DNA of 64,000 nucleotides from Alphaproteobacteria bacterium. Its GTDB lineage: Bacteria; Pseudomonadota; Alphaproteobacteria; SHVP01. Below the pieces are notes generated by a model, which saw only the letters and a list, made by a program, of their open reading frames with translations, had not been told where the DNA came from and searched no databases. Both the position numbers and the translations under genes were made by a program. Of the stretch, positions 52,168 through 60,777 are shown piece by piece (position 1 is the stretch's first letter; each line of letters begins with the position of its first letter). The stretch spans positions 62,001-126,000 of the forward strand of contig JAVJOO010000002.1 of NCBI GenBank assembly GCA_040216735.1. The letters are read 5' to 3'.

Positions 52168-52529
52168 AGCTCGGGCGGCAGGTGGCGGTCGATCACCGCG
52201 CCAAGCTCGTCCGGCGTGAGCGGTTTCGCCACCACCTCGGCGACGATCTTCTCCAACCCGCGCGCGCGGTCGCGCTCCGCGGCAAATCCCGTAATCAGCA
52301 CGATCTTGATATTGGGGTGTTCCAGCGACGCCTGGAGCGCGAGCGAAATACCATCGAGCACCGGCATCCGGATATCGGCCAGCACGAGATCGTAGGGCGC
52401 AAGGTCGAGCGCACGGGCAGCTTCGGCACCGTCGGCCGCGAGCGTGACCCGGTGGCCGCGTCCGGCCACCACGCGGCGGATGAATTCGGCAACGATCGGA
52501 TCGTCGTCGGCCACCAACACCCGGCCCAT
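52164..52529 (-). CDS. Single-domain response regulator
   Basis: A 121-residue CheY-like receiver without an output domain. The acidic pocket is DDD at residues 8-10, the phospho-acceptor is Asp52 (LVLADIRMP), Thr in VLITGFA and Lys in VVAKPLTPDE complete the site. It may relay phosphate in a multi-step system or bind partner proteins. No histidine kinase gene is in the window. It is five bases downstream of hpt on the same strand and overlaps the 3' end of the convergent TIGR02302 gene by four bases. Confidence 0.92.
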   Translation of the reverse strand: MGRVLVADDDPIVAEFIRRVVAGRGHRVTLAADGAEAARALDLAPYDLVLADIRMPVLDGISLALQASLEHPNIKIVLITGFAAERDRARGLEKIVAEVVAKPLTPDELGAVIDRHLPPEL

Positions 52530-52534
52530 CGCGG

Positions 52535-53101
52535 CTACTCCTGGCGCAGCACCCCAACGAAGGGCAGTTCTCGGTAGTAGTGAGCGAAGTCGAGGCCGTA
52601 GCCGACCACGAACCGGTCCGGGCAAACGAACCCGACATGGTCGGCGGCGATCGCCACTTTGCGTTTATTCGGCTTATCGAGGAACACACAAACGCTGACC
52701 GACTTCGCCCCGCGCCGCTCGATCAGGTCCTTGGCGAAGACCATCGTGCGACCGGATTCGAGAATATCGTCGATCAACAGCACATCCATCCCGGCGACGT
52801 CGTCGGTAATGTCGCGGGTGATTTGCACCGTCCCCGAACTCTCCGTGCCGGTGCCATAACTCGACAGCGTCAGGAAGTCGATGCGAGGGTGCATGCCGGC
52901 GCGGTGCAGCGCGCGAATTAGGTCGGCGCAAAATACGAAGCTGCCCTTGAGGACGGCGATGACCATGCAGTTGCGGTCTATGCGTCCGGCGATTTCGTTT
53001 CCGAGTTCGTCGACGCGGCGCGCAATGGCGTCGGCGGCAAACAGAACGTCGACCTCGGCGCGCTCGTCCGCGACGGCGGACTCGAGCGACGCGCCGCTCA
53101 T
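52535..53101 (-). CDS. hpt: Hypoxanthine phosphoribosyltransferase
   Basis: A 188-residue purine salvage enzyme converting hypoxanthine or guanine plus PRPP to nucleotide. The PRPP loop DVLLIDDILESGRTM, the flexible-loop YGTGTESSG and the base-binding KVAIAADHVGFVCPDRFVVGYGLD are present. It is cytoplasmic and of typical length, with an N-terminal extension of about 12 residues. Its ATG overlaps the TGA of the upstream zinc-ribbon gene (overlap at 53098-53101), so translation is coupled, and the response regulator gene follows. Confidence 0.95.
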   Translation of the reverse strand: MSGASLESAVADERAEVDVLFAADAIARRVDELGNEIAGRIDRNCMVIAVLKGSFVFCADLIRALHRAGMHPRIDFLTLSSYGTGTESSGTVQITRDITDDVAGMDVLLIDDILESGRTMVFAKDLIERRGAKSVSVCVFLDKPNKRKVAIAADHVGFVCPDRFVVGYGLDFAHYYRELPFVGVLRQE

Positions 53102-53826
53102 CCCGGCGCCTGGGTGACGAAGGTGACCCGCAACCGGCGGGTTTCGCGCGGTGCGTCGATAATGCTGGTGCGATAGGAGAATTTGTCGAGCGGCCCCAGC
53201 ACGCTAACCGGCGCGCGGAACTTCCACTCGGTCAATACCTCATCGGCTTCGTCCAGCAGGATGACCTGCATGATCGGCGGAACCGACCGGGTGGACCGGG
53301 TGACGTTCTGCACTTCACCTTCGATGTCGATGACCAGCGTCCCTTCATCGTCACGGAAGTCGACCGCCGGGTTGCCCAGAACCTTCAAGCCTTCGCCGGG
53401 CGCGGTCACCGGCGGGTTGGTATCGAGGCGCGCTAGGTCGTAGGCGGTCTTGGCCGGGGGCCAGAAGGTGACGACCTCGACGCGGAAGAAATAGAGCCCG
53501 GCGATGACAGCCAGAACGACGGCGGCTAGGACACCCCAGCCCATCCCCCCGCTGCCCGCGGCACGGCGCGATCGGCTGGCCCGACCGCGTTCGCGGCGCC
53601 GCGCCGCGGCCGGGGTGCGGCCACGCGCCGGACGCGCGGGTACGTCGAGCCCAAAATCGGGGACTTCAATATCGTCGCTTTCGACGATGACAGGCGCGGC
53701 ACCAGTCTTCGGGCGCTCAGTCCACGAGTGTCCGCACCTCACGCATCGCAGCGCGCGACCGTGAGGAACCAGGACTTGAGCATCGAGCTGATACCGCGTA
53801 CTGCAGTTCGGGCAAGTGACAATCAT
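53098..53826 (-). CDS. MJ0042 zinc-ribbon and DUF3426 protein
   Basis: A 242-residue protein. CPNCSTRYQLDAQVL and ALRCVRCGHSWTE (5-40) form an MJ0042-type zinc finger with two CxxC pairs; a basic, Arg-rich linker follows, then one transmembrane helix (GWGVLAAVVLAVIAGLYFF, about 95-113) and a C-terminal DUF3426 beta domain (about 140-240). The N terminus would be cytoplasmic and the DUF3426 part periplasmic. Function unknown. It is divergent from ftsE and is the usual neighbour of ftsE in alphaproteobacteria. Confidence 0.9.
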   Translation of the reverse strand: MIVTCPNCSTRYQLDAQVLVPHGRALRCVRCGHSWTERPKTGAAPVIVESDDIEVPDFGLDVPARPARGRTPAAARRRERGRASRSRRAAGSGGMGWGVLAAVVLAVIAGLYFFRVEVVTFWPPAKTAYDLARLDTNPPVTAPGEGLKVLGNPAVDFRDDEGTLVIDIEGEVQNVTRSTRSVPPIMQVILLDEADEVLTEWKFRAPVSVLGPLDKFSYRTSIIDAPRETRRLRVTFVTQAPG

Positions 53827-53955
53827 GCCTACGCGATTGATTTTACGGCCAAATCCTTATAGGCCCTTTGGCCGTATGCTGACAAGCGGGGCCGCTGGAC
53901 GCTGCCCGCCGCCGCGTGCGATTCTGCCGCGCCCGCCCATGGAGATTGCCCCCGC

Positions 53956-54690
53956 GTGGTTCGTTTTGAGAACGTCGGAAAACGGTACGGGCACGGTCCG
54001 GAAGTCCTCCGCGACCTGACCTTCAGGCTGACGCCGGGGTCGTTTCATTTCCTGACCGGACCGTCGGGTGCGGGCAAAACCACGCTGTTGAAACTAATGT
54101 ACCTGGCCCAGCGCCCGTCGCGCGGTACGATCGAAATGTTCGACCAGGATATCGGCAAAACCAAGCGGCGCGACCTGCCCTTGCTGCGCCGCCGTATCGG
54201 CGTGGTGTTCCAAGACTTCCGCCTGCTCGATCACCTCAGCGCCCTGGAGAACGTCGCCCTACCCCTGCGCATTGCCGGCGCCCGGCGCGAACAGATCGAA
54301 TCGCACGTTGCGGAGTTGCTCTCCTGGGTCGGATTGGCAGGGCAGATCAACGCCCGCCCGCCGACGCTGTCGGACGGCGAAAAGCAGCGGGTCGCGATCG
54401 CCCGGGCGGTGATCGGTCGCCCCAACCTGCTCCTCGCCGACGAACCCACCGGCAACATCGACCTCGCCCAAGGTTTGCGCATCCTCCATTTGTTCGAGGA
54501 ACTCAACAAGATCGGCACGACCGTGGTCATCGCCACCCACGACCGCTCGCTTATCACCACCTTCGGGCGGCCCGAACTGCGGCTAGCGAACGGTGAACTG
54601 AGCGTCCACAAGACCCCCGCCCCGCCATCGTTGGACCCCGAACCAAACCGCGGCGAAACCGACGGCGGAACCGTGGCGGATCGACCATGA
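53956..54690 (+). CDS. ftsE: Cell division ATP-binding protein FtsE
   Basis: A 244-residue ABC ATPase. FENVGKRYG begins the domain, GPSGAGKTTLL (Walker A, about 35-45), LSDGEKQRVAIARA (signature) and LLLADEPTGNID (Walker B) are intact, and ATHDRSL supplies the H-loop. A C-terminal tail of about 30 Pro/Glu-rich residues is extra. With FtsX it forms the complex that activates murein hydrolases at the septum. The GTG start at 53956 follows a GGAG ribosome binding site; the ATG 17 bases earlier is out of frame. Its last four bases overlap the ftsX start (ATGA). Confidence 0.95.
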   Translation: MVRFENVGKRYGHGPEVLRDLTFRLTPGSFHFLTGPSGAGKTTLLKLMYLAQRPSRGTIEMFDQDIGKTKRRDLPLLRRRIGVVFQDFRLLDHLSALENVALPLRIAGARREQIESHVAELLSWVGLAGQINARPPTLSDGEKQRVAIARAVIGRPNLLLADEPTGNIDLAQGLRILHLFEELNKIGTTVVIATHDRSLITTFGRPELRLANGELSVHKTPAPPSLDPEPNRGETDGGTVADRP

Positions 54691-55577
54691 TCCCGCGCCG
54701 AGGCGATTTGCCGCTCGGCGGCGACGCCAACCGCCGCTTCATTCCGTTGATCGTCGGGGCGATGGTCTATCTCGCTGCCTTGGCCCTGGCCGGCACCTTC
54801 GCGCTCGACCGGACCGTGCAGCAATGGAGCGACGGGTTGCGCGGTGCGCTGACGGTCCAGTTGCCCGGCGTGGCCCAGGACCCGGAGGGCGCCGAGGCCC
54901 AGACCCGGATCGATACAGCGGTCGCCATGCTGCGCGAAACCGCCGGCATCCTGAGCGCAAGGCCCTTGCCCCACGCCCAGGCCCAGGCACTGCTTGAACC
55001 CTGGCTCGGCGCCGGCGACTTGCCTGAAAACCTCGCCATTCCCATCATCGTCGACGTCACCATCGACCCCGCCAGTCGGCTCAACTTCGAAGACCTGGCG
55101 CAACGCTTGGAAGACACGATCCCCGGTGCACGACTCAGCGACAACGGCGTCTTCCTCCAGCGTCTCGTCACCTTGGCGCGCGTGGTGCAATTGGTTGGGG
55201 GCGTCGTCGTTCTGATCGTCGGCATCGCCACGGTATCGATCGTCGTCTTCGCCACCCGTGCCGGCATGACCTCGCACCGCGACACGATCGAACTGCTGCA
55301 CTTGATCGGCGCGCGCGACCGCTACATCGCCCGGCGGTTCGTCGCCCATGCGCTGTGGTACGGCCTGCTCGGCGGCGTCATCGGGTTGATCTTGGCGACC
55401 CTCACGCTGGTCGCGCTCGCGCTGGCGGCCCAGGGAGTGGACGACACGGTACTGCCCCGCCTGTCCCTCGGCCTGACTGCCTGGGTCGCGTTGCTGTGCG
55501 TGCCCATTGTCTCGGCCGTGATCGCCATGATCACCGCGCGGATCACCGTGATGCGTGCCCTGCGGCGACTGCCCTGA
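54687..55577 (+). CDS. ftsX: Cell division protein FtsX
   Basis: A 296-residue membrane protein with four helices: one at about 23-43 (LIVGAMVYLAALALAGTFAL), a periplasmic domain to about 165, then helices around VVVLIVGIATVSIVVFA, WYGLLGGVIGLILATLTLV and WVALLCVPIVSAVIAMIT. The loop ELLHLIGARDRYIARRFVAHALWYG is the FtsX-family coupling segment that contacts FtsE. It is translated from an ATG overlapping the ftsE stop. A HAD phosphatase gene follows four bases later and plsC after that. Confidence 0.93.
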   Translation: MIPRRGDLPLGGDANRRFIPLIVGAMVYLAALALAGTFALDRTVQQWSDGLRGALTVQLPGVAQDPEGAEAQTRIDTAVAMLRETAGILSARPLPHAQAQALLEPWLGAGDLPENLAIPIIVDVTIDPASRLNFEDLAQRLEDTIPGARLSDNGVFLQRLVTLARVVQLVGGVVVLIVGIATVSIVVFATRAGMTSHRDTIELLHLIGARDRYIARRFVAHALWYGLLGGVIGLILATLTLVALALAAQGVDDTVLPRLSLGLTAWVALLCVPIVSAVIAMITARITVMRALRRLP

Positions 55578-55581
55578 TCCG

Positions 55582-56127
55582 ATGTTGGTCCTGCTCGATC
55601 GCGATGGCGTACTCAACGAAGACCGCGCCGACTTCGTCAAATCTCCAGCCGAATTGGTCATGGTGCCCGGCGCGGCGGCGGCGGTCGCGCGGCTCAACGC
55701 CGCCGGTCACACCGTCGCGGTGGTCAGCAATCAATCCGGCGTTGGGCGAGGCCTCATGACCGAGGGCGACCTCAGTGCCGTCAACGCCGCCCTGGGCGAC
55801 GCCGTCGCTGCCGCCGGCGGCCAGATCGATGCCGTCATCGTCTGTACCGATCCGCCGTGGGCCGCCACCGATCGGCGCAAACCCGGCCCCGGGATGCTGC
55901 GTGAAGCCTTGACCCAATTCGCCGCCGCGCCCGCCGACGCCGTGATGATCGGCGACGCGGTGCGCGATTTGGAAGCCGCTGCCGCGCTCGGTATCCGCCG
56001 CATTCTGGTGCGGACCGGCAAGGGTCGCGCCGCCGAAACCGCGCTGCCGCCTGCACTCCAGCCGGTCGACGTCTACGACGACCTCGCGGCCGCGGTAGAC
56101 GTCCTGATCGCGACGGGGCAACCATGA
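55582..56127 (+). CDS. HAD-IIIA phosphatase, GmhB-like
   Basis: A 181-residue phosphatase with LLDRDGVLNED (nucleophile Asp6, general acid Asp8), SNQSGVGRG (motif II Ser/Asn), RRKPGPGML (motif III Lys) and MIGDAVRDLEAA (motif IV Asp). This matches D-glycero-D-manno-heptose 1,7-bisphosphate 7-phosphatase and histidinol-phosphatase relatives; the cysteine zinc loop of GmhB is not obvious (only CTDPPW is seen), so the substrate is uncertain. The ATG at 55582 is where the HAD motif begins. It overlaps plsC by four bases (ATGA). Confidence 0.88.
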   Translation: MLVLLDRDGVLNEDRADFVKSPAELVMVPGAAAAVARLNAAGHTVAVVSNQSGVGRGLMTEGDLSAVNAALGDAVAAAGGQIDAVIVCTDPPWAATDRRKPGPGMLREALTQFAAAPADAVMIGDAVRDLEAAAALGIRRILVRTGKGRAAETALPPALQPVDVYDDLAAAVDVLIATGQP

Positions 56128-56846
56128 GCCTCGCCCGCGCCCTCGCTTTCCAAATCGCCTTTTGGCTGTGGTCGGCGGCGATCAACCTCGCCTGGCTGCC
56201 CTCGCTGGCGATGTCACCGCTGGCGACGGTGCGCGGCCAGACGATCTGGGCGCACGGGGTGATGGTCCTGCTGCGGCTGTTGGTCGGCATTCGCTACGAG
56301 ATTCGCGGCCGCGAGAACATTCCGCCGGGTGCCGTGCTGATCGCCGCCAAGCATCAGTCGGCCTGGGACACGATGATCTTCCATATTATCGCCCACGATC
56401 CCGCCATCGTGATGAAAGCCGAACTTCTGAAGATCCCGGTCTACGGCTGGTACTGCCGCCACTCGCGCATGATCCCGATCGACCGCGACACCGGCTCGAA
56501 GGCGATCCGCACCATGGTCGACGCCGCCAAGGCCGCCGCAGGCGCGCAGCGCCCCATCGTGATCTTCCCCCAAGGCACCCGCGTCGCACCGGGCGCGGAC
56601 GCCCCCTACCTGCCCGGCGTCGCCGCGCTTTACCGTCAGCTTGGCATTCCGGTGGTGCCGGTCGCGCTCAACTCCGGCGTCTTCTGGCCGCGCCGCTCGA
56701 TCCGCCGCAAACCCGGCACCATCGTCCTTGAATACCTGCCACCGATCGAACCGGGCTTAACCCGCAAGGACTTCATGGCCCGGTTGGAAACCGCAATCGA
56801 ACAGGGCTCTGGTCGATTGGCCAAAGAAGCAGCACTCAAGAACTAG
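56124..56846 (+). CDS. plsC: 1-Acyl-sn-glycerol-3-phosphate acyltransferase
   Basis: A 240-residue membrane-associated acyltransferase of phospholipid synthesis. An N-terminal helix (FQIAFWLWSAAINLAWL) precedes KHQSAWDTM (HX4D motif I), RHSRMIPIDRD (motif II) and VIFPQGTRVAPG (motif III), then VPVALNSGVFWPRRS (motif IV region). It acylates lysophosphatidate to phosphatidate at the inner membrane. It is the last gene of the ftsEX unit. Its stop lies inside a four-base overlap with the convergent DUF1828-like gene. Confidence 0.93.
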   Translation: MSLARALAFQIAFWLWSAAINLAWLPSLAMSPLATVRGQTIWAHGVMVLLRLLVGIRYEIRGRENIPPGAVLIAAKHQSAWDTMIFHIIAHDPAIVMKAELLKIPVYGWYCRHSRMIPIDRDTGSKAIRTMVDAAKAAAGAQRPIVIFPQGTRVAPGADAPYLPGVAALYRQLGIPVVPVALNSGVFWPRRSIRRKPGTIVLEYLPPIEPGLTRKDFMARLETAIEQGSGRLAKEAALKN

Positions 56847-57589
56847 GCTGCGCCAATTCTGTCTAGTTGTCGGTCAATAGCGGAAAATGGAACGATGGTT
56901 GCCACAGTTTGGAGCAAATTGAGGTCGGCGGAAGCCCATTTGTCCTGGTCGTCGTAAACGATCCTTTGAATAATCGTCGAATCGTCAACTTGCTTGAGGT
57001 CAAGGTGAGCAACTGCTTTGGCATTAATTGAAGCTGCATCTGGCAAAACAGCATCCATAACAAGTCTCTTCTTTGAGCCAATATCGACCACATTGTCGAA
57101 GTGATATTGTCTAGTGCTCTGGCCTGTTAGCACCGAGTGGGAATGTATCCGCTCTTCTGAGAACCTTAGTTGCAAGACCCGCCTTAGCTCCTCCTTCAAA
57201 TCCCTTCTAAGTCGAATCTTGAATTTGTCTAATCCGGCTTTAGCAGCCGCGCTCGACGCGTTTGCAACCAAGACCACCATCGATGGCAGCCTCTCGATTG
57301 GAACACTTGGTGAGTAGATTGCGCCTTTGTCGTGCCTTAAACCGGCTCGTTTGCAGAAGGGGTGTAACAAACGATCAGCATCTTCAACTTTCAGTCCGTG
57401 CGCGGATATCTCGTCAATTGCACCGCCCTCATCGGATACCCTGATCTCGAGAGCTCCGCCGGTTACATATACGGTTACCGAGGAGTTGCTGGGATATAGA
57501 CAGTGTGTGGGAACTGCTATTCGACTGCCTGCCTCGGCAATAGCAAGGTATGCATCTAGGAGATGTTTCACGACGCCCATTTCGCTCAT
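56843..57589 (-). CDS. DUF1828/DUF1829-like protein, AT-richer cassette gene
   Basis: A 248-residue cytoplasmic-looking protein. The N-terminal half (HLLDAYLAIAEAGSRIAVPTHC, VTVYVTGGALEIRVSDEGGAID, HDKGAIYSPSVP) has the pattern of DUF1828, a domain found in phage-linked and defence-linked proteins; the C-terminal half (DNVVDIGSKKRLVMDAV, AHLDLKQVDDSTIIQRIVYDD) fits DUF1829. The biochemical function is unknown. Base composition is visibly lower in GC than the plsC and nrdJ neighbours, pointing to transfer. Its ATG overlaps the stop of the upstream gene (ATGA), so the two are coupled. I am moderately sure of the domain names. Confidence 0.65.
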   Translation of the reverse strand: MSEMGVVKHLLDAYLAIAEAGSRIAVPTHCLYPSNSSVTVYVTGGALEIRVSDEGGAIDEISAHGLKVEDADRLLHPFCKRAGLRHDKGAIYSPSVPIERLPSMVVLVANASSAAAKAGLDKFKIRLRRDLKEELRRVLQLRFSEERIHSHSVLTGQSTRQYHFDNVVDIGSKKRLVMDAVLPDAASINAKAVAHLDLKQVDDSTIIQRIVYDDQDKWASADLNLLQTVATIVPFSAIDRQLDRIGAA

Positions 57590-58098
57590 AGCAATCTCCC
57601 TCTGGGCGGCAACTCAAACACCGGTTCATGAAACGCGATCATAGTCTCACCGCAGAACCACCGAAAAGCGTTCTCCCAATGCCTGATCGCATTTGGCAGT
57701 GACCTTGCACAGGGCATATCGGGCAGGGTACTTCTGGTTGATAAATGTCGATTGTCATTCCATGCATGATAGTGCGGACCTACAATCGAGTACTCTCCCC
57801 CCAGGGAATCGACACGGTCGGCAGGATTGGTATGCCGTTTGTAGTCAGGCTCAAAATCCAGGCGCCAGATACAGTGGTTTCTGTACTGGAGGACAATGGT
57901 GAAGCGAAGCCCGCTTTCTTCTGGATAGGCCGTCGTGCAGAATTCGGCGTTTGTCGACTCGCCATTGACGAGAATCGGTAATGACGATCTCATCTCGCCC
58001 GAGCGGCTACCCTCGACCCAGGTCGGTGCGCCTGCAAGTTCCTTCGGTGCCGCGAGAAACCCATCGACAAGTTCTGCTGCTGTGGGCTCATCCACCAT
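57586..58098 (-). CDS. Hypothetical protein, first gene of the DUF1828-like cassette
   Basis: About 170 residues from ATG 58098 (MVDEPTAAELVDGFLAAPKEL). Visible features are a beta-rich middle (FTIVLQYRNHCIWRLDFEP), a His-rich stretch (IVGPHYHAWNDNRH) that could bind metal, and a C-terminal helix AIRHWENAFRWFCGETM. The layout recalls DUF6978-type partners of DUF1828 proteins, but I offer that as a weak match. The ribosome binding site is poor and the start could lie further up; sequence upstream contains the nrdJ promoter region, so a much longer protein is unlikely. It is low in GC and coupled to the next gene by ATGA. Confidence 0.55.
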   Translation of the reverse strand: MVDEPTAAELVDGFLAAPKELAGAPTWVEGSRSGEMRSSLPILVNGESTNAEFCTTAYPEESGLRFTIVLQYRNHCIWRLDFEPDYKRHTNPADRVDSLGGEYSIVGPHYHAWNDNRHLSTRSTLPDMPCARSLPNAIRHWENAFRWFCGETMIAFHEPVFELPPRGRLL

Positions 58099-58144
58099 GT
58101 CGGAAAGTATCGTTGTTGCCCGCCAGCTAGGCCAGCAGGATCGC

Positions 58145-58233
58145 TGTGTATAACTCTGTATATAAAACTGGCCGTTGTCACAAATAGGATCCCCAGAAAT
58201 CCCGCTGTGACCCAGCCAATGATCAGTGGATAA
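58145..58233 (+). promoter_or_regulatory. Two DnaA-box-like sites between the cassette and nrdJ
   Basis: TGTGTATAA (58145-58153) is an exact match, in reverse orientation, to the DnaA box consensus TTATNCACA, and AGTGGATAA (58225-58233) matches eight of nine. They lie 225 and 145 bases before the nrdJ ATG in an AT-richer 279-base gap that also has TATATA stretches. DnaA control of ribonucleotide reductase is known for E. coli nrdAB; applying it here is inference. Confidence 0.35.
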
Positions 58234-58377
58234 CTCGAACAACCTGGAACAATCCTTATATATCAATTTGTTAGACTGCGCTCCGGCTGTGAGAACATTT
58301 CTAGAACATCTGCGTTGACGCCCCCACGGGGCCGGGCCTACCATCGCCGCCCACCTCCCCTCGCCCGAGTACGCGCC

Positions 58378-60693
58378 ATGGCCGCCCTGACCCCGATCGC
58401 CCAGCAAATTTGGGACATGAAGTACCGCCTCAAGGCCGCCGACGGCACGCCCGTCGACAAATCGATCGAGGACACCTGGCGCCGGGTCGCCAAGGCCCTA
58501 GCCGCCCCCGAGAAGGACGCCGACGCCTGGGCCGAGAAATTCTACGGCGCCCTGGCCGACTTCAAGGTTCTGCCGGCGGGCCGCATTATCGCCGGCGCCG
58601 GCACCGACCGGCGCGTGACGTTGTTCAACTGCTTCGTCATGAACACCATCGACGACGACATGGGCACGATCTTCGACAACCTGCGCGAAGCGGCATTGAC
58701 CATGCAGCAGGGCGGCGGCATCGGCTACGACTTCTCCACGCTGCGGCCCAAGGGCGCATTGGTGAAGGGCGTCGGCGCCGACGCCTCGGGCCCGCTCTCC
58801 TTCATGGATGTGTGGGATGCGATGTGCCGCACCATCATGTCGGCGGGCCACCGCCGCGGCGCAATGATGGCAACGCTGCGCTGCGACCATCCCGACATCG
58901 AAGCCTTCATCGAAGCCAAGCGCGAACCCGGTCGCCTGCGCATGTTCAATCTTTCGGTGCTGGTCACCGACGCCTTCATGGACGCCGTCAAGAACGACGG
59001 CCCGTGGGACCTCACCTTCAACGGCACGATCTTCGATTCGGTGTCGGCGCGCGACCTGTGGAACAAGATCATGCGGGCGACCTTCGCCTTTGCCGAACCC
59101 GGCGTGATCTTCATCGACCGGATCAACCGGCAGAACAACCTCGCCTATTGCGAAACGATCAACGCCACCAATCCATGCGGCGAACAGCCCCTGCCGCCCT
59201 ACGGCGCCTGCCTGTTGGGCTCGGTCAACCTGGCGAAGCTGGTCAAGGACGCGTTTACCCCCGGCGCCCATCTCGACACCGCCGCGCTCGATGAGATGAC
59301 GCGCCTCGCGGTGCGGATGCTCGACAACGCGATCGACGTGTCGCGCTTCCCGCTCGACTCCCAGGAACAGGAAGCCAAGAACAAGCGCCGCATGGGCTTA
59401 GGCGTCACCGGACTGGCCGACGCGCTGATCATGTGCGGCGCGCGCTACGGCAGCGATGCCGCGGTCGCCCTGACCAAGGAATGGATGGGCACGTTGCGGC
59501 GCGCCGCCTACCTCGCCTCGGCCGACCTCGCGGCCGAAAAAGGGTCGTTCCCGCTGTTCGACAAGGACCTCTACCTCGCAGGCGAGTCGGTGCAACAGCT
59601 GGACGACGACGTGCGCGCCGCCATCGCCGAGAAGGGTATCCGCAACGGCTTGCTGACCTCGGTCGCGCCGACCGGGACGATTTCGATCTTCGCCGACAAC
59701 GTCTCCTCCGGCCTCGAACCGGTCTTCAGCTTTACCTACAAGCGCAACGTGCTGATGCCCGACGGCAGCCGCCGCGAGGAAGACGTCAGCGACTATGCCT
59801 TCCGCCTCTACCGGCGGACCTTCGGCGAGACCACCGCCCTGTCGGACGCCTTCGTCGATGCACAAAGCCTGACCCCCGCCGACCACGTGCGCATGCAGGC
59901 CACCGTGCAGGCCTATATCGATTCGGCGGTCTCCAAGACCGTCAACGTGCCCGAGGAAATCGATTTCGAATCGTTCAAGGACGTCTACCTCAGCGCCTAC
60001 GATCAGGGCTGCAAGGGCATCACCACCTACCGCCCCAACGACATCACCGGTGCCGTCCTGCGCACCGAGCCGGCCAAGGACACCGCGCAATCCGAACTGC
60101 CGCTGAACGCGCCCCCTGCGCGGCCCAAGGATCCGTTCGAGGCCGGCGGCGTGGTCTACATGACCCAACCGCTGGACCGGCCCGGCGTGCTGCCGGGCTC
60201 GACCTACAAGGTGCGCTGGCCCGAAAGCGACCACGCAATCTACATCACCGTCAACGACATCATCCAGGACGGCCGGCGGCGGCCCTTCGAGGTGTTCATC
60301 AACTCCAAGAACATGGAGCACTACGCCTGGACCGTGGCGCTAACGCGGATGATCTCGGCAGTGTTCCGGCGCGGCGGCGATATTTCGTTCGTGGTCGAGG
60401 AACTCAAGGCGGTGTTCGACCCGCGCGGCGGCTATTGGGTCGACGGCGCCTACGTGCCTTCGCTCCTGGCCGCGATCGGCGACGTGATCGAAAAGCATCT
60501 GATCAACATCGGCTTCATCGCAGGGCCCGAAAACAAAGACGACTCCGCGCTCGAACTGCGCAAGGTCGCCGGCATGGAAGGCGGCCCGTCTGATGCCCGC
60601 CTGCGCACCTGCCCCCGCTGCTCGCAACCGTCCCTGATGCGCCTAGAGGGCTGCGACACCTGCACGAGCTGCGGGTTCAGTAAGTGCGGGTAG
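58378..60693 (+). CDS. nrdJ: Vitamin B12-dependent (class II) ribonucleotide reductase
   Basis: A 771-residue adenosylcobalamin-dependent reductase that makes deoxyribonucleotides without an oxygen-requiring small subunit. NCFVMNT holds the first redox Cys, ETINATNPCGEQPLPPYGAC the Asn-Cys-Glu active site, SVAPTGTISIFADNVSSGLEP the loop, and CPRCSQPS with CDTCTSCGFSKCG near the end a zinc-binding tail with redox Cys. ATG 58378 is chosen as the first residue of MAALTPIAQQIWDMKY; the ribosome binding site is weak. It uses the cofactor made by the adenosyltransferase at 43448. Confidence 0.96.
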   Translation: MAALTPIAQQIWDMKYRLKAADGTPVDKSIEDTWRRVAKALAAPEKDADAWAEKFYGALADFKVLPAGRIIAGAGTDRRVTLFNCFVMNTIDDDMGTIFDNLREAALTMQQGGGIGYDFSTLRPKGALVKGVGADASGPLSFMDVWDAMCRTIMSAGHRRGAMMATLRCDHPDIEAFIEAKREPGRLRMFNLSVLVTDAFMDAVKNDGPWDLTFNGTIFDSVSARDLWNKIMRATFAFAEPGVIFIDRINRQNNLAYCETINATNPCGEQPLPPYGACLLGSVNLAKLVKDAFTPGAHLDTAALDEMTRLAVRMLDNAIDVSRFPLDSQEQEAKNKRRMGLGVTGLADALIMCGARYGSDAAVALTKEWMGTLRRAAYLASADLAAEKGSFPLFDKDLYLAGESVQQLDDDVRAAIAEKGIRNGLLTSVAPTGTISIFADNVSSGLEPVFSFTYKRNVLMPDGSRREEDVSDYAFRLYRRTFGETTALSDAFVDAQSLTPADHVRMQATVQAYIDSAVSKTVNVPEEIDFESFKDVYLSAYDQGCKGITTYRPNDITGAVLRTEPAKDTAQSELPLNAPPARPKDPFEAGGVVYMTQPLDRPGVLPGSTYKVRWPESDHAIYITVNDIIQDGRRRPFEVFINSKNMEHYAWTVALTRMISAVFRRGGDISFVVEELKAVFDPRGGYWVDGAYVPSLLAAIGDVIEKHLINIGFIAGPENKDDSALELRKVAGMEGGPSDARLRTCPRCSQPSLMRLEGCDTCTSCGFSKCG

Positions 60694-60777
60694 GGTCGAA
60701 ACCCGTGGCGTCATGGGCTTGCACCCCCTCGCAGGATCGCGCCCGGTTGCACGGAAACGTACATCTCACCTGACGTT

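Noticed and set aside
58107-58407. A longer N terminus for the first cassette gene
   Set aside because: The in-frame extension would run through the nrdJ start and promoter region and is not protein-like, so the ATG at 58098 is preferred.
59398-60321. A 307-codon minus-strand frame opposite nrdJ
   Set aside because: It is a shadow of a strongly conserved reductase gene and has no ribosome binding site or domain.
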